A stretch of DNA of 28,924 nucleotides from JAWOHX01 sp046484975 (GCA_046484975.1 JAWOHX010000117.1:1-28924); one strand, 5' to 3'. Positions 9,381 through 16,599 are shown, counted from the first letter of the stretch. Numbers and translations: made by a program. The notes: generated by a model not told the origin, from the sequence alone.

Positions 9381-10073
9381 TTAAAAGCCCATATAGAATA
9401 AATAAAAGGCAATGAGAAGAATGACGCTTCCCAGTACCAGATTGAATATTTTTTGGAACCTGGCATATTTCTCCGACTGGGAGACCTGGCGGACGAATCC
9501 CACCGATGTCCCCGCTGCCACCATCAGGATGCAAAATCCCAGGGAATAGAGAAGCAGCAGAAGGGTCCCCCAGACCACATTTCCCTCCCCTGCCACCAGG
9601 GCAAGCAGAACGATGAGGACCGGGGTGGCGCAAGGGGATGCCGCAATGCCTCCCATGATCCCTGCCAGGAAGGCACCGAAATACCCCTTGGTCTTTCCTG
9701 TCTTCACGGAGCAGCTCCTGGGGAAAAGGTTGATGATCCCGTAGGTATTCAGCGCCATCAGGACCATGAGCACCCCAAGGGCAATGAACCAGAGTTTTCC
9801 CCCTCCCCCGATGAACCTTCCCAGCAGTGATGCCGCGGTGCCCAGTGCCGTCAGGGTCAGGGATAGCCCGGCGGCGAAAACAAGCGAGAACCGGAAGGCT
9901 TTCCGGGTGTCTCCCTCCGAATAGCCGCCCACGTATCCGATGACCAGCGGCAGGCTTGACAGTGCGCAGGGGGTGAATGATGTCAATATCCCTGCCAGCA
10001 AGGCGATGAACGGGGCCACCCAGAGGGCGTCCCGGAGAAGGGCCCCGAGAGTTGTCAGCCATTGATCAATCAT
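9381..10073 (-). CDS. ccdA: CcdA/DsbD-family transmembrane thiol-disulfide conduit
   Basis: The protein belongs to the CcdA family, which moves reducing equivalents from cytosolic thioredoxin across the membrane to extracytoplasmic thioredoxin-like proteins. The 230 residues form about six hydrophobic segments and contain the two hallmark cysteines, C36 in SFTPCALSSLP and C148 in AASPCATPVL. The start at 10073 overlaps the upstream thioredoxin gene by 8 nt, and an AAAGGA element lies about 10 nt before it. Placed between a membrane-anchored thioredoxin and a cytosolic one, it completes a three-part electron relay within the arsenic operon. Cytochrome c maturation is less likely because no Ccs or ResB genes are nearby. 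Confidence 0.9.
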   Translation of the reverse strand: MIDQWLTTLGALLRDALWVAPFIALLAGILTSFTPCALSSLPLVIGYVGGYSEGDTRKAFRFSLVFAAGLSLTLTALGTAASLLGRFIGGGGKLWFIALGVLMVLMALNTYGIINLFPRSCSVKTGKTKGYFGAFLAGIMGGIAASPCATPVLIVLLALVAGEGNVVWGTLLLLLYSLGFCILMVAAGTSVGFVRQVSQSEKYARFQKIFNLVLGSVILLIAFYLFYMGF

Positions 10074-10536
10074 TGATGTCCATTCCTTTCAATATGCTGA
10101 TGATTTCCTGCTTGGTCAGGGTTCCTTCATTGTAAATGGTGGCGTTTCCCTCCCTGTCGAAAAAAAACTGGGTGGGCACCACCCTGAGGGGAAACCCATC
10201 CCCCGCAGACGGATCCTTCCAGACATCGACATACACGAACACCGCTTCCACTTTCATCTCAACATAAGCCGCGATGAGGTCAGGCTGCATCTGGATGCAT
10301 GGCGGGCAGCCTTCGCCGCCGAACTGTATGATGACGGGTTTTCCCTGGGAGAGGATCTCTTCCAGGTCAAACCGGAAGGTATGGTCGAAGTCCGCGATGG
10401 TTGCAGCCGGAGCATCCCCGTCCGTCCTGTTCTTGAAGAACCATATGCCTGCCACCACGGCAACAATCATGAGAACCACAGCCACCCTGAGGACAGTGTC
10501 CCGTTTCTTTTTGCCTTCATTGTTATTGTTTTCCAT
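10066..10536 (-). CDS. Membrane-anchored extracytoplasmic thioredoxin (CPPC)
   Basis: This 156-residue protein starts with a basic cytoplasmic tail (KKKR), then one membrane segment at about residues 15-35, then an outward-facing thioredoxin domain with CPPC at 77-80 (GGEGCPPCIQM) and the cis-Pro loop RVVPTQFFF. It lacks a lipobox, so it is probably an uncleaved signal anchor. A GGGAG site precedes the start by about 5 nt. The gene overlaps ccdA by 8 nt and follows arsC by 34 nt. CcdA is the expected reductant. The substrate outside the membrane is unknown. A role in keeping permease cysteines or extracellular thiols reduced during arsenic stress is speculation from context. Confidence 0.88.
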   Translation of the reverse strand: MENNNNEGKKKRDTVLRVAVVLMIVAVVAGIWFFKNRTDGDAPAATIADFDHTFRFDLEEILSQGKPVIIQFGGEGCPPCIQMQPDLIAAYVEMKVEAVFVYVDVWKDPSAGDGFPLRVVPTQFFFDREGNATIYNEGTLTKQEIISILKGMDIND

Positions 10537-10570
10537 TGATGCTCCCTGTCTTTTTCCTTTTATTTACCCT

Positions 10571-10984
10571 TCAACCCCTCTTTGTAACATCCTGGATCTT
10601 TTCCTTCAGCTCCAGGACCCTTTTCTCTATTTCCCCCACGGTGGCGATGAACGCCTCCCTCCCTTTTCCCGAGGGATCCTCCAGTCCCCAGTCCTCACGG
10701 AACCGGCTGGGCAGATAGGGGCATTCCACGTTGCATCCCATGGTTATCACCACATCCACGGGAGGGATGTCCTCGATGAGCTTGGGCTTTTGCGTGGCCT
10801 CCATGTCCACTCCGTAGAGTTCACGGATGATATCCACCGCATCGGGGTTGATCCTGTCCCGGATATGGGTGCCTGCGGAATGGGCCTCATAGGCATCCGG
10901 CGCCAGGATTTTTGATATGGCCTCCGCCATCTGGGAACGGCATGAATTGTGCACGCAGATAAAGGCGACCTTAGGCTTTTGCAT
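10571..10984 (-). CDS. arsC: Arsenate reductase, low-molecular-weight phosphatase type (thioredoxin-coupled)
   Basis: The enzyme reduces arsenate to arsenite in the cytosol using a three-cysteine relay regenerated by thioredoxin. The 137-residue protein has the phosphatase loop CVHNSCRS (C10, R16), and the shuttle cysteines are probably C84 and C88 in TMGCNVECP, slightly closer together than C82/C89 of S. aureus ArsC. The conserved SAGTH and EDPSGK regions are present. A strong AGGAGGT precedes the start with 7-nt spacing. The coding region overlaps the acr3 end by 14 nt. Its product arsenite is the substrate of the Acr3 pump encoded just upstream, and the co-transcribed thioredoxins are plausible reductants. 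Confidence 0.95.
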   Translation of the reverse strand: MQKPKVAFICVHNSCRSQMAEAISKILAPDAYEAHSAGTHIRDRINPDAVDIIRELYGVDMEATQKPKLIEDIPPVDVVITMGCNVECPYLPSRFREDWGLEDPSGKGREAFIATVGEIEKRVLELKEKIQDVTKRG

Positions 10985-12044
10985 TTGTCTTACCTCCTGT
11001 ATGGAACCATTTTTTTGTCTTGTTTGCGATGCCCACCAGGGTCAGCATCACGGGCACCTCCACCAGGACACCCACTATGGTGACAAGCGCCACCGGTGAA
11101 TAGGGGCCGAAAAGGGCGATGGCCACGGCCACGGCCAGTTCGAAGAAATTGGATGCGCCAATCATCCCTGCCGGCGCTGCAATGTCATGGGACAGCCTTA
11201 AAGCCCGGGCAAGGCCGTAGGCGATGAAAAAAATAAGGAAGGTCTGGATGACCAGCGGGACCGAGATCAGCAGGATATGCAGGGGGTTTTCAAGGATGAT
11301 GTTTCCCTGGAAGGAAAAAATGATGACCAGGGTCAGCAGCAGCCCCCCCACGGTGACATGCTTGAACTTCCCGATGAAAACCTCGTTGAAATATTCCTGG
11401 CCTTTCTTACGCACCACCAGGTTCCGGGTCAATGCCCCTCCTGCAAGGGGAATCACCACGAAGAGCACCACCGACAGGATCAGGGTGTCCATGGGGACAT
11501 ACAGGTTGCCGATCCCCAGCAGCAGGGCCACAATGGGTGCGAAGGCAACCAGGATGATCAGGTCGTTGGTGGCCACCTGCACCACGGTGTATGCCGCGTT
11601 TCCCCTGGTCAGGTGGCTCCACACGAAGACCATGGCGGTGCAGGGCGCGGCTCCAAGGAGCACGGCTCCCGCCAGGTACAGGGCGGCAGTCTCCTGTGGG
11701 ATGAGGTTCTTGAATACAACAAAAAAGAAAAGGGATGCGATGCCGAACATGGTGAAAGGCTTGATGAGCCAGTTCACCACCCAGGTGATGTAGAGCCCCT
11801 TCGGGTTCTTTCCAACGTCCCTGATGCTTTTGAAATCCACCTTCATCATCATGGGATATATCATCAGCCAGATCAGGATGGCGATGGGAATGGATACACT
11901 GGCGTATTCCATCTTCCCCAGAACCCTGGGTATTGCAGGCAGGTACCTGCCGATGAGTATCCCGGCAGCCATGCACAGGATGACCCAAACCGTCAGGTAT
12001 TTTTCAAAAAGTCCGATTCCTTCCCTGTCTGTTGCCTTTTTCAT
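10971..12044 (-). CDS. acr3: Arsenite efflux transporter, Acr3 family
   Basis: This is a 357-residue, roughly 10-segment membrane protein that expels arsenite by secondary transport. It has the conserved Acr3 features: an NPKGLYIT/NWLIKPF region, the essential cysteine C135 in GAAPCTAMVFVWSHL, the ATNDLIIL segment, and the late-helix Glu E329 in VLVEVPVML. It starts with a GAAAGGGA element upstream and lies 21 nt after the arsP-type gene. arsC follows with a 14-nt overlap. Acr3 rather than ArsB is supported by the APCTAMVFVW and IKPF motifs. Confidence 0.95.
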   Translation of the reverse strand: MKKATDREGIGLFEKYLTVWVILCMAAGILIGRYLPAIPRVLGKMEYASVSIPIAILIWLMIYPMMMKVDFKSIRDVGKNPKGLYITWVVNWLIKPFTMFGIASLFFFVVFKNLIPQETAALYLAGAVLLGAAPCTAMVFVWSHLTRGNAAYTVVQVATNDLIILVAFAPIVALLLGIGNLYVPMDTLILSVVLFVVIPLAGGALTRNLVVRKKGQEYFNEVFIGKFKHVTVGGLLLTLVIIFSFQGNIILENPLHILLISVPLVIQTFLIFFIAYGLARALRLSHDIAAPAGMIGASNFFELAVAVAIALFGPYSPVALVTIVGVLVEVPVMLTLVGIANKTKKWFHTGGKTNAKA

Positions 12045-12065
12045 AACATTCCCTTTCGTCGTTTT

Positions 12066-13085
12066 TTACACCAGCAAGTGGCTGAGGGCATTGAACAGGT
12101 AGCCCATGAAAACAATCCCGACGGCTACAATCAGCACAAACAACACCAGGAGCCTGGTCTTCACCACTTTTTTCAAAAGGATCAGCGAAGGCAGGGACAA
12201 TGCCGTCACCGCCATCATGAAGGACAGGACGGTTCCGATGCCCACCCCCTTGCCCACCAGGGCGGATGCGATGGGAAGCGTACCGAAGATGTCCGCGTAC
12301 ATGGGGATGCCCACCAGGGTGGCTATGAGGACCGAGAAGACGTTTTCACTGCCCAGAACGCCTGATATGATGTCCTCGGGGATCCAGTTGTGTATGAGGG
12401 ATCCTATGCCCACACCGATGAGGATGTAGGGCCATACTTTCTTGACAATGGCAATCATCTGGTCCCTGGCATAGGTCAGCCTCTGTTTCCTGGTCATGAC
12501 GGGTTCCCCGGATTCTACGGGAAGATTGCTTTCATAGACAAACCCTTCCACGTACCGTTCCATTTTCAATTTGCTGATGATGGTCCCGCCGATGACGGCG
12601 ATGATGATGCCCACCAGGACATAAGCGCCGGCGATTCTCCAGTTGAAGATGCTTGCCAGAAGGATCACGGAGGCCAGGTCCACCAACGGGGAGGAGATGA
12701 GAAAGGAGAAGGTAACCCCCACGGGAAGACCGGCGGAGGTGAACCCGATGAACAGGGGGATGCTGGAGCAGGAGCAAAAAGGCGTCACGGTTCCCAGCAG
12801 CGCCCCAAGGATGTTCGCGGACACGCCCTTGTGCCTCCCGAGGATCCTCCTTGTCCGTTCGGGAGGATAATGGCTCTGGATGTATGAGACCGTGAATATG
12901 AGGACCCCCAGCAGAAGGAATATCTTGATTGTGTCATAGATGAAAAAATGAATGCTGCCCCCGACCCTGCCATCCATGTCCAGTCCGAAGACATTCTCCA
13001 CCAGCAGCCTGACACCCGAATGGAGCCATTCCATTTTCAGCAACTGGTCGTTGAGCCATTTGAATACAGAAAGAATGACTTCCAT
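12066..13085 (-). CDS. arsP: ArsP-type (DUF318/YraQ) permease
   Basis: This is a 339-residue multi-spanning permease of the ArsP/DUF318 family, members of which export trivalent organoarsenicals such as methylarsenite. The signature TPFCSCSS sits at residues 101-108, with C104 and C106 as metalloid-ligand candidates, followed by FTSAGLPVGVTFSFLISSPLVD. The central cytoplasmic loop (about residues 175-215) is charged and the C-terminal half repeats the fold. The start at 13085 forms a TGATG overlap with the arsR stop and has AGGGAG upstream. A longer in-frame start at 13106 would lie within arsR. The substrate (organic versus inorganic arsenic) is inferred from family and operon only. Some DUF318 proteins have other or unknown roles. 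Confidence 0.87.
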   Translation of the reverse strand: MEVILSVFKWLNDQLLKMEWLHSGVRLLVENVFGLDMDGRVGGSIHFFIYDTIKIFLLLGVLIFTVSYIQSHYPPERTRRILGRHKGVSANILGALLGTVTPFCSCSSIPLFIGFTSAGLPVGVTFSFLISSPLVDLASVILLASIFNWRIAGAYVLVGIIIAVIGGTIISKLKMERYVEGFVYESNLPVESGEPVMTRKQRLTYARDQMIAIVKKVWPYILIGVGIGSLIHNWIPEDIISGVLGSENVFSVLIATLVGIPMYADIFGTLPIASALVGKGVGIGTVLSFMMAVTALSLPSLILLKKVVKTRLLVLFVLIVAVGIVFMGYLFNALSHLLV

Positions 13086-13384
13086 CACTTCTCCCTGCAG
13101 ATGCATTCGTTTTTCTCATTGGTCACCCTGGAAAGAAAATGAATCAATGCATCTTTCATTTCGGCGTTGATGGAGTATTTCATCCAGGAGCCGTCTTTCC
13201 TTGCCGTCACCAGCCCGCTGGCGGTGAGGATCCCCATGTGGTATGAGAGGGTGGGCTGGGTGATGCAAAAGTCCTCCAGGATGGTGCATGCGCACATTTC
13301 CCCGCAGGACAGCATGTCCACGATCCGCAGTCTTGTCTCATCGGAAAGGGCTTTGAATACCTTGACATACCCCTTGTGTTCCAT
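13085..13384 (-). CDS. arsR: ArsR-family arsenic-responsive repressor
   Basis: This is a 99-residue winged-helix repressor that should release DNA on binding arsenite or antimonite. Family features are KALSDETRLRIVDML and the recognition helix region ITQPTLSYHMGIL. The metalloid site is the CAC pair (C31, C33) in the alpha-3 segment GEMCACTILEDF, with further cysteines at C27 and C40 and a CxC near the C-terminus (C94, C96) as possible extra ligands. The start at 13384 is preferred over upstream in-frame Met codons because GAGGAGG lies about 9 nt before it and would otherwise be inside the gene. It is first in the seven-gene operon and sits downstream of a promoter carrying two palindromes, so it is probably autoregulated. 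Confidence 0.94.
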   Translation of the reverse strand: MEHKGYVKVFKALSDETRLRIVDMLSCGEMCACTILEDFCITQPTLSYHMGILTASGLVTARKDGSWMKYSINAEMKDALIHFLSRVTNEKNECICREK

Positions 13385-13403
13385 ATGTGTGCTCCTCCTC
13401 ATC

Positions 13404-13423
13404 ATATAGATGGCTTTCTATAT
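13404..13423. promoter_or_regulatory. Candidate ArsR operator 1 (downstream of -10)
   Basis: This is a perfect 7-bp inverted repeat, ATATAGA, with a 6-bp spacer before TCTATAT. It covers the predicted transcription start and early leader of the ars operon, where a bound repressor would block initiation. It shares the half-site CATATAGA with the second palindrome, 33 bp away. Confidence 0.6.
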
Positions 13424-13424
13424 T

Positions 13425-13453
13425 ATTAGACAACACATATAGAGATATGTCAA
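13425..13453 (-). promoter_or_regulatory. Sigma-A promoter of the arsenic operon
   Basis: On the minus strand a perfect -35 TTGACA (13448-13453) is followed by a 17-nt spacer and -10 TCTAAT (13425-13430), a 5-of-6 match. The predicted start is near 13418, giving a leader of about 34 nt that contains GAGGAGG and leads to the arsR ATG at 13384. Palindromes overlap the -35/spacer and the start-site region. Confidence 0.85.
13435..13450. promoter_or_regulatory. Candidate ArsR operator 2 (spacer and -35)
   Basis: ACATAT-AGAG-ATATGT is a perfect 6-bp inverted repeat within the promoter spacer, reaching into the -35 hexamer. Its AT-rich dyad character is typical of ArsR/SmtB operators. The common CATATAGA element lies 33 bp from that of operator 1, about three helical turns, so two dimers could bind the same face. 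Confidence 0.6.
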
Positions 13454-13470
13454 TATGTTTTTTTGTTTTT

Positions 13471-13884
13471 TCAGGTAGTCCTGTCCTGCTTTAAAAGATC
13501 CCTGATCTCGGCAAGAAGCACTTCCTGGGCAGAAGGTGCCGGTGGTGCGGCGGGTTTGACCACTTCCTTCTTCTTCATCCGGTTCATCATCCTCACCAGG
13601 AAGAACACCACCAGGGCAATCAGGATGAAATCGATGAACGCCTGGATGAACATGCCGTAGCGTATGGCAAGCTCAGGGTCCGTTTCCGTGGCTTGGGTCA
13701 GGATGATTCTCAGTTCGGCCAGGTCCACCTTGCCCAGCACCAGGCTGATCACCGGTGTGAATATGTCACTGACAAATGAGGACACGATTTTCCCGAAGGC
13801 GCCCCCGATGATGATTCCGACGGCCAGGTCGAAGACATTTCCTCTTTTGATAAAGGTTTTGAACTCACTGATGACCTTGCTCAT
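13471..13884 (-). CDS. mscL: Large-conductance mechanosensitive channel MscL
   Basis: MscL forms a pentameric pore that opens under membrane tension to release solutes on osmotic downshock. The 137-residue protein has the expected N-terminal FKTFIKRGNVFDLAVGIIIGGAF, the first membrane helix, a periplasmic loop, the second helix (FIDFILIALVVFFLVRMMNR) and a cytoplasmic helix after a Pro/Ala-rich linker. The start at 13884 is chosen because GGGGGAG lies 7 nt upstream and the protein then aligns with family N-termini. In-frame Met codons further upstream would add non-conserved residues. It lies upstream of and parallel to arsR with no intrinsic terminator visible between them, so some read-through is possible. 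Confidence 0.96.
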   Translation of the reverse strand: MSKVISEFKTFIKRGNVFDLAVGIIIGGAFGKIVSSFVSDIFTPVISLVLGKVDLAELRIILTQATETDPELAIRYGMFIQAFIDFILIALVVFFLVRMMNRMKKKEVVKPAAPPAPSAQEVLLAEIRDLLKQDRTT

Positions 13885-13918
13885 ACGCGCACTCCCCCAA
13901 CTCATAGTATTTTCTTCC

Positions 13919-13924
13919 ATTATA
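13919..13924 (-). promoter_or_regulatory. Possible -10 element of mscL
   Basis: A perfect TATAAT on the minus strand lies about 35 nt upstream of the chosen mscL start. No convincing -35 is present at 16-18 nt. The rest of the interval up to the DUF4364 promoter (about 13925-14112) shows no supported feature. Confidence 0.35.
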
Positions 13925-14112
13925 TACCCCATGAATATTACTATGCCATGGGATTTCGAAATATATTCCATATGATGATAACCAGTGCATGGAAAAAATG
14001 TCAGCGCATCCAGGATATGGCCTTCCCATGCATATGTCCCTGTCCCATGTGGGTCTCCCCGGCCATTTCCCCGAGCACCGGAATGCCTTTCAATCCCCGG
14101 CGAATAATTGAT

Positions 14113-14140
14113 TTGCCGCCATCTCATATTATGCTATAAT
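14113..14140 (+). promoter_or_regulatory. Promoter of the DUF4364 gene, directly abutting its ATG
   Basis: The -35 TTGCCG (14113-14118) is followed by a 16-nt spacer and a perfect -10 TATAAT (14135-14140) with a TGC extension. The ATG at 14148 begins 7 nt after the -10, so the predicted start site coincides with or immediately precedes the start codon. Confidence 0.7.
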
Positions 14141-14147
14141 CTTAGGT

Positions 14148-14666
14148 ATGAAAATCGTTGATGAGAACCAGGCCGCAGAGAATAAGCTCACGTTGATCTA
14201 TGTGCTCAGGCAAATCCAGATGCCCATGTCCAAAAAGCATCTGGTCTCTTTTATTCTGAAAGGGAATTTCATGAACTTTTTCCTCATCCCCCACTACATC
14301 GATGAGCTGTCCAATGGCGGCTACATCGATTCCCATGAAGGGATGTACACCCTGAGCCCAAAAGGCGGGGAGACCCTTGAATTCCTCTTTTACAAGCTGC
14401 CTGCATCGGTACGCTCCAAAGTGGATTCCCTGCTCCGGAAGGAGCGGGATCAGATCAAGAGGGAGATCAATGTCACCGCGGACTATACCACCGGCATGAG
14501 GAAGGATTTCATCTCCGCTTTGAAAATCAGCGACAACGGGGATCCCCTCATGGAGCTTTCCCTGTCCTGCGGGACCAAGAAAGAGGCCATGAGGATCTGC
14601 GAGCATTTCAAAAAGAACGCCCATGCCATCTACCAACAGGTCACGGACATTCTGCTGCCGAAATGA
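14148..14666 (+). CDS. DUF4364 family protein, possible leaderless gene
   Basis: This 172-residue protein matches the DUF4364 family, which is common in Clostridia and has no firmly established function. The N-terminal part, about residues 12-75 (LTLIYVLRQIQMPMS, then HLVSFILKGNFMNFF, YIDELSNGGYI and MYTLSPKG), resembles a winged helix-turn-helix, suggesting a DNA-binding regulator. A mixed alpha/beta C-terminal region follows a charged helix. No ribosome binding site lies at normal spacing; only AGG immediately abuts the ATG. The nearest in-frame alternative starts are TTG and GTG codons inside the conserved N-terminal helix and are unlikely. The gene converges on yhbY with a 3-nt gap. Confidence 0.88.
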   Translation: MKIVDENQAAENKLTLIYVLRQIQMPMSKKHLVSFILKGNFMNFFLIPHYIDELSNGGYIDSHEGMYTLSPKGGETLEFLFYKLPASVRSKVDSLLRKERDQIKREINVTADYTTGMRKDFISALKISDNGDPLMELSLSCGTKKEAMRICEHFKKNAHAIYQQVTDILLPK

Positions 14667-14669
14667 GGC

Positions 14670-14960
14670 TTATGGCAGTTGGATTTTCTTGTGTTTCCTG
14701 GAAGGCCGGTACAGCACGAACCGGCTGCCGATGACCTGCACGATGTCCGCCCCAGTCTTTCCGGCAATCTCATCGCAGGCTTCCCTGGCGCCGTACAGGG
14801 AGTTGCTAAGCACCGAGGCCTTGACCAGTTCCCTGGCTTCAAAGGCATCCTCGAACTGCTTGATGAGATTCTCGTTGATCCCTCCCTTCCCCACCTGGAA
14901 AATGGGCTCCAGGCCATGGGCAAGGGACCTCAGATGACTTCTCTGTCTGGAATTGATCAT
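14670..14960 (-). CDS. yhbY: YhbY-family (CRM domain) RNA-binding protein
   Basis: This is a 96-residue single CRM-domain protein of a family associated with pre-50S ribosomal particles. It has the family opening LxSxQRSHLRSLAHGLEPIFQVGKGGIN and the RNA-binding GxxG-like region, ending in GSRFVLYRPSRKHKKI. It starts 10 nt after the obg stop, and its GGTAGGAAG site overlaps that stop codon, so translation is probably coupled to obg. The partnership with obg fits a shared role in large-subunit assembly. Confidence 0.93.
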   Translation of the reverse strand: MINSRQRSHLRSLAHGLEPIFQVGKGGINENLIKQFEDAFEARELVKASVLSNSLYGAREACDEIAGKTGADIVQVIGSRFVLYRPSRKHKKIQLP

Positions 14961-14970
14961 GTTTTTCTTC

Positions 14971-16245
14971 CTACCTTATGTAATCAAATTCGTAATCCAG
15001 CACCCGGACCGTATCCCCCTCCTGGATTCCGTAGTCCTCCAGGGCCTCGATGACCCCTTTGTCCTTTAAAACCCTCTGGAAATACTGAAGGGATTCGAAA
15101 CTGTCCAGGTTCACCGACTTCACCAGCTTATGGATCCATTTTCCGCTGACGACATAGGCCCCCTCTTCCTTGGTGACAATATATGGGACCTCCTCCACCG
15201 CCTCGTAACGGACCACCTCATCCGTCTCCTCCACCAGGATGGTATCAGGCAGGGTCCGGACCAATTCCCCCATCCTGTTGACCAGCTCGCGCATTCCCGC
15301 ACCTGTTGCAGCGGAAATGAGGAAGACCTCGTAACCTCTTTTTTCAATTTCAGCCTTGAATGCCATGGCGGCGGACTCGTCCGTAGCAGCGTCCATCTTG
15401 TTTCCTGCCACAATCTGGGGCCTGTCCTTCAGCTTCTGGTTGAACCGGGACAGCTCCAGGTTGATCTTTTCAAAATCAGCCACAGGATCCCTGCCTTCCG
15501 TGCCGGATACATCCACGATATGCAGGAGAAGCTTGGTCCGCTCCACGTGCTTGAGGAACTCGATGCCCAGGCCGGCTCCTTCATGGGCGCCTTCGATGAG
15601 CCCCGGGATGTCGGCGATGACGTATTCGTATTCCCTGTCAATCCTCACCACTCCCAGGTTGGGGGTCAGCGTGGTGAAGGGATAATCCGCGATCTTGGGC
15701 CTTGCGGCGGACACCACGGACAGGAAGGTTGATTTTCCCACGTTGGGGAATCCGACGAGTCCCACCTCCGCCAGAAGCTTGAGCTCCAGGACAATGCTGC
15801 GGTCCTCCCCTTCGTAACCCGCTTTCGCAAACAGTGGGGTCTGCCTTGTGGGAGTTGCGAAATGCTGGTTGCCCTTTCCGCCCTTTCCCCCCTTTGCCAG
15901 CACGAATCTCTCGTTGACGGTTGAAAGGTCACGGATGATCCTGCCGGTATCCTCATCCCGGATGATGGTGCCTACGGGCACACGGATGAGGATGTCCTTG
16001 CCGTCTTTCCCGAAGCTGTTCTTGCTGCTGCCGTCCTGGCCTCTTTCCGCCAGGTATTTCCGCTGGTAGCGGAAATCCGCCAGTGTGCTGGCGTTGTTGT
16101 CCGCAACGAAAACCACGTCGCCGCCTTTGCCGCCGTCGCCGCCGTCGGGACCGCCGTTGGGGATGTATTTCTCCCTGCGGAAGGAAACGCAGCCGTTTCC
16201 GCCGTCACCGGCCTTGACATAAATTTTCGCTTCATCAATGAACAT
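14971..16245 (-). CDS. obg: GTPase Obg/CgtA
   Basis: Obg is an essential GTPase acting in 50S assembly and stress signalling. The 424-residue protein has the glycine-rich Obg fold (residues 1-158, MFIDEAKIYVKAGDGGNGC onward), G1 GFPNVGKST (165-173), switch TT (191-192), G3 DIPGL (212-216), G4 NKMD (282-285), a G5 SAATG near 317, and a C-terminal OCT domain (about 350-424) as in Bacillota and Actinomycetota. The start at 16245 gives the canonical N-terminus and has GGGGTGA upstream. A longer in-frame start at 16308 would run through the terminator hairpin. It lies downstream of rpmA beyond an intrinsic terminator, so expression probably relies on read-through or an unseen promoter. Confidence 0.97.
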   Translation of the reverse strand: MFIDEAKIYVKAGDGGNGCVSFRREKYIPNGGPDGGDGGKGGDVVFVADNNASTLADFRYQRKYLAERGQDGSSKNSFGKDGKDILIRVPVGTIIRDEDTGRIIRDLSTVNERFVLAKGGKGGKGNQHFATPTRQTPLFAKAGYEGEDRSIVLELKLLAEVGLVGFPNVGKSTFLSVVSAARPKIADYPFTTLTPNLGVVRIDREYEYVIADIPGLIEGAHEGAGLGIEFLKHVERTKLLLHIVDVSGTEGRDPVADFEKINLELSRFNQKLKDRPQIVAGNKMDAATDESAAMAFKAEIEKRGYEVFLISAATGAGMRELVNRMGELVRTLPDTILVEETDEVVRYEAVEEVPYIVTKEEGAYVVSGKWIHKLVKSVNLDSFESLQYFQRVLKDKGVIEALEDYGIQEGDTVRVLDYEFDYIR

Positions 16246-16274
16246 TCTTTCACCCCGAGTCCTGTTTGCGTTGA

Positions 16275-16305
16275 TAATAAAAACCGCTCCAACGGGTGAA
16301 GCGGT
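16275..16305 (-). terminator. Intrinsic terminator between rpmA and obg
   Basis: On the minus strand a 9-bp stem (ACCGCTTCA paired with TGGAGCGGT, with one G-T wobble) and a 5-nt loop occupy 16283-16305. They are followed immediately by TTTTTATT. It lies 18 nt after the rpmA stop and would separate ribosomal protein mRNA from obg-yhbY. Confidence 0.82.
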
Positions 16306-16323
16306 CAATGTTCCGATTGGTTT

Positions 16324-16581
16324 CTACTGCTGGGGCAGTATGCTTACCTGTTTTTTGTCTTTCCCCAGCCTGGAGAATCTGACGACACCGTTTTCAAGAG
16401 CGAACAGGGTGTCGTCCCCGCCTTTTCCGACATTGGTCCCGGGATGGATTTTCGTTCCTCTCTGTCTCACAAGAATATTGCCTGCCAGAACAAACTGCCC
16501 GTCGCCTCTTTTCACGCCAAGTCTTTTGCTTGCGCTGTCCCTGCCGTTCCTGGTACTTCCTACACCTTTCTTATGTGCCAT
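16324..16581 (-). CDS. rpmA: 50S ribosomal protein L27, without N-terminal extension
   Basis: L27 is the large-subunit protein whose N-terminus reaches the peptidyl transferase centre. The 85-residue sequence is canonical (GVGSTRNGRDS, RQRGTKIHPGTNVGKGGDDTL). It begins MAHKKGVGST, the mature or proteobacterial form, and lacks the MLxxxLQFFA-like prepeptide that most Bacillota L27 proteins carry and that Prp protease removes. An in-frame TAA stands directly before the ATG, so no longer form can be made. GGGAGGTGA lies about 7 nt upstream. It follows rplU by 18 nt, with no prp gene between them. Confidence 0.97.
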   Translation of the reverse strand: MAHKKGVGSTRNGRDSASKRLGVKRGDGQFVLAGNILVRQRGTKIHPGTNVGKGGDDTLFALENGVVRFSRLGKDKKQVSILPQQ

Positions 16582-16599
16582 TTAAAAACTCACCTCCCG

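Noticed and set aside
13454..13470. Terminator of mscL in the T/A-rich run before arsR
   Set aside because: On the transcribed strand the run is A-rich, not T-rich, and no GC-rich hairpin precedes it.
14001..14120. Minus-strand His/Met-rich small frame upstream of mscL (ending SWMR then a stop)
   Set aside because: No start codon with a ribosome site, closed upstream by a TGA, and only moderate codon bias; it could be a relict but support is too thin.
13948..14139. 63-codon plus-strand frame before the DUF4364 gene
   Set aside because: It has no ribosome site, unnatural composition, and runs through the DUF4364 promoter.
14171..14205. Downstream TTG/GTG starts for the DUF4364 protein as an alternative to a leaderless ATG
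   Set aside because: They fall within the conserved first helix and also lack a ribosome binding site.
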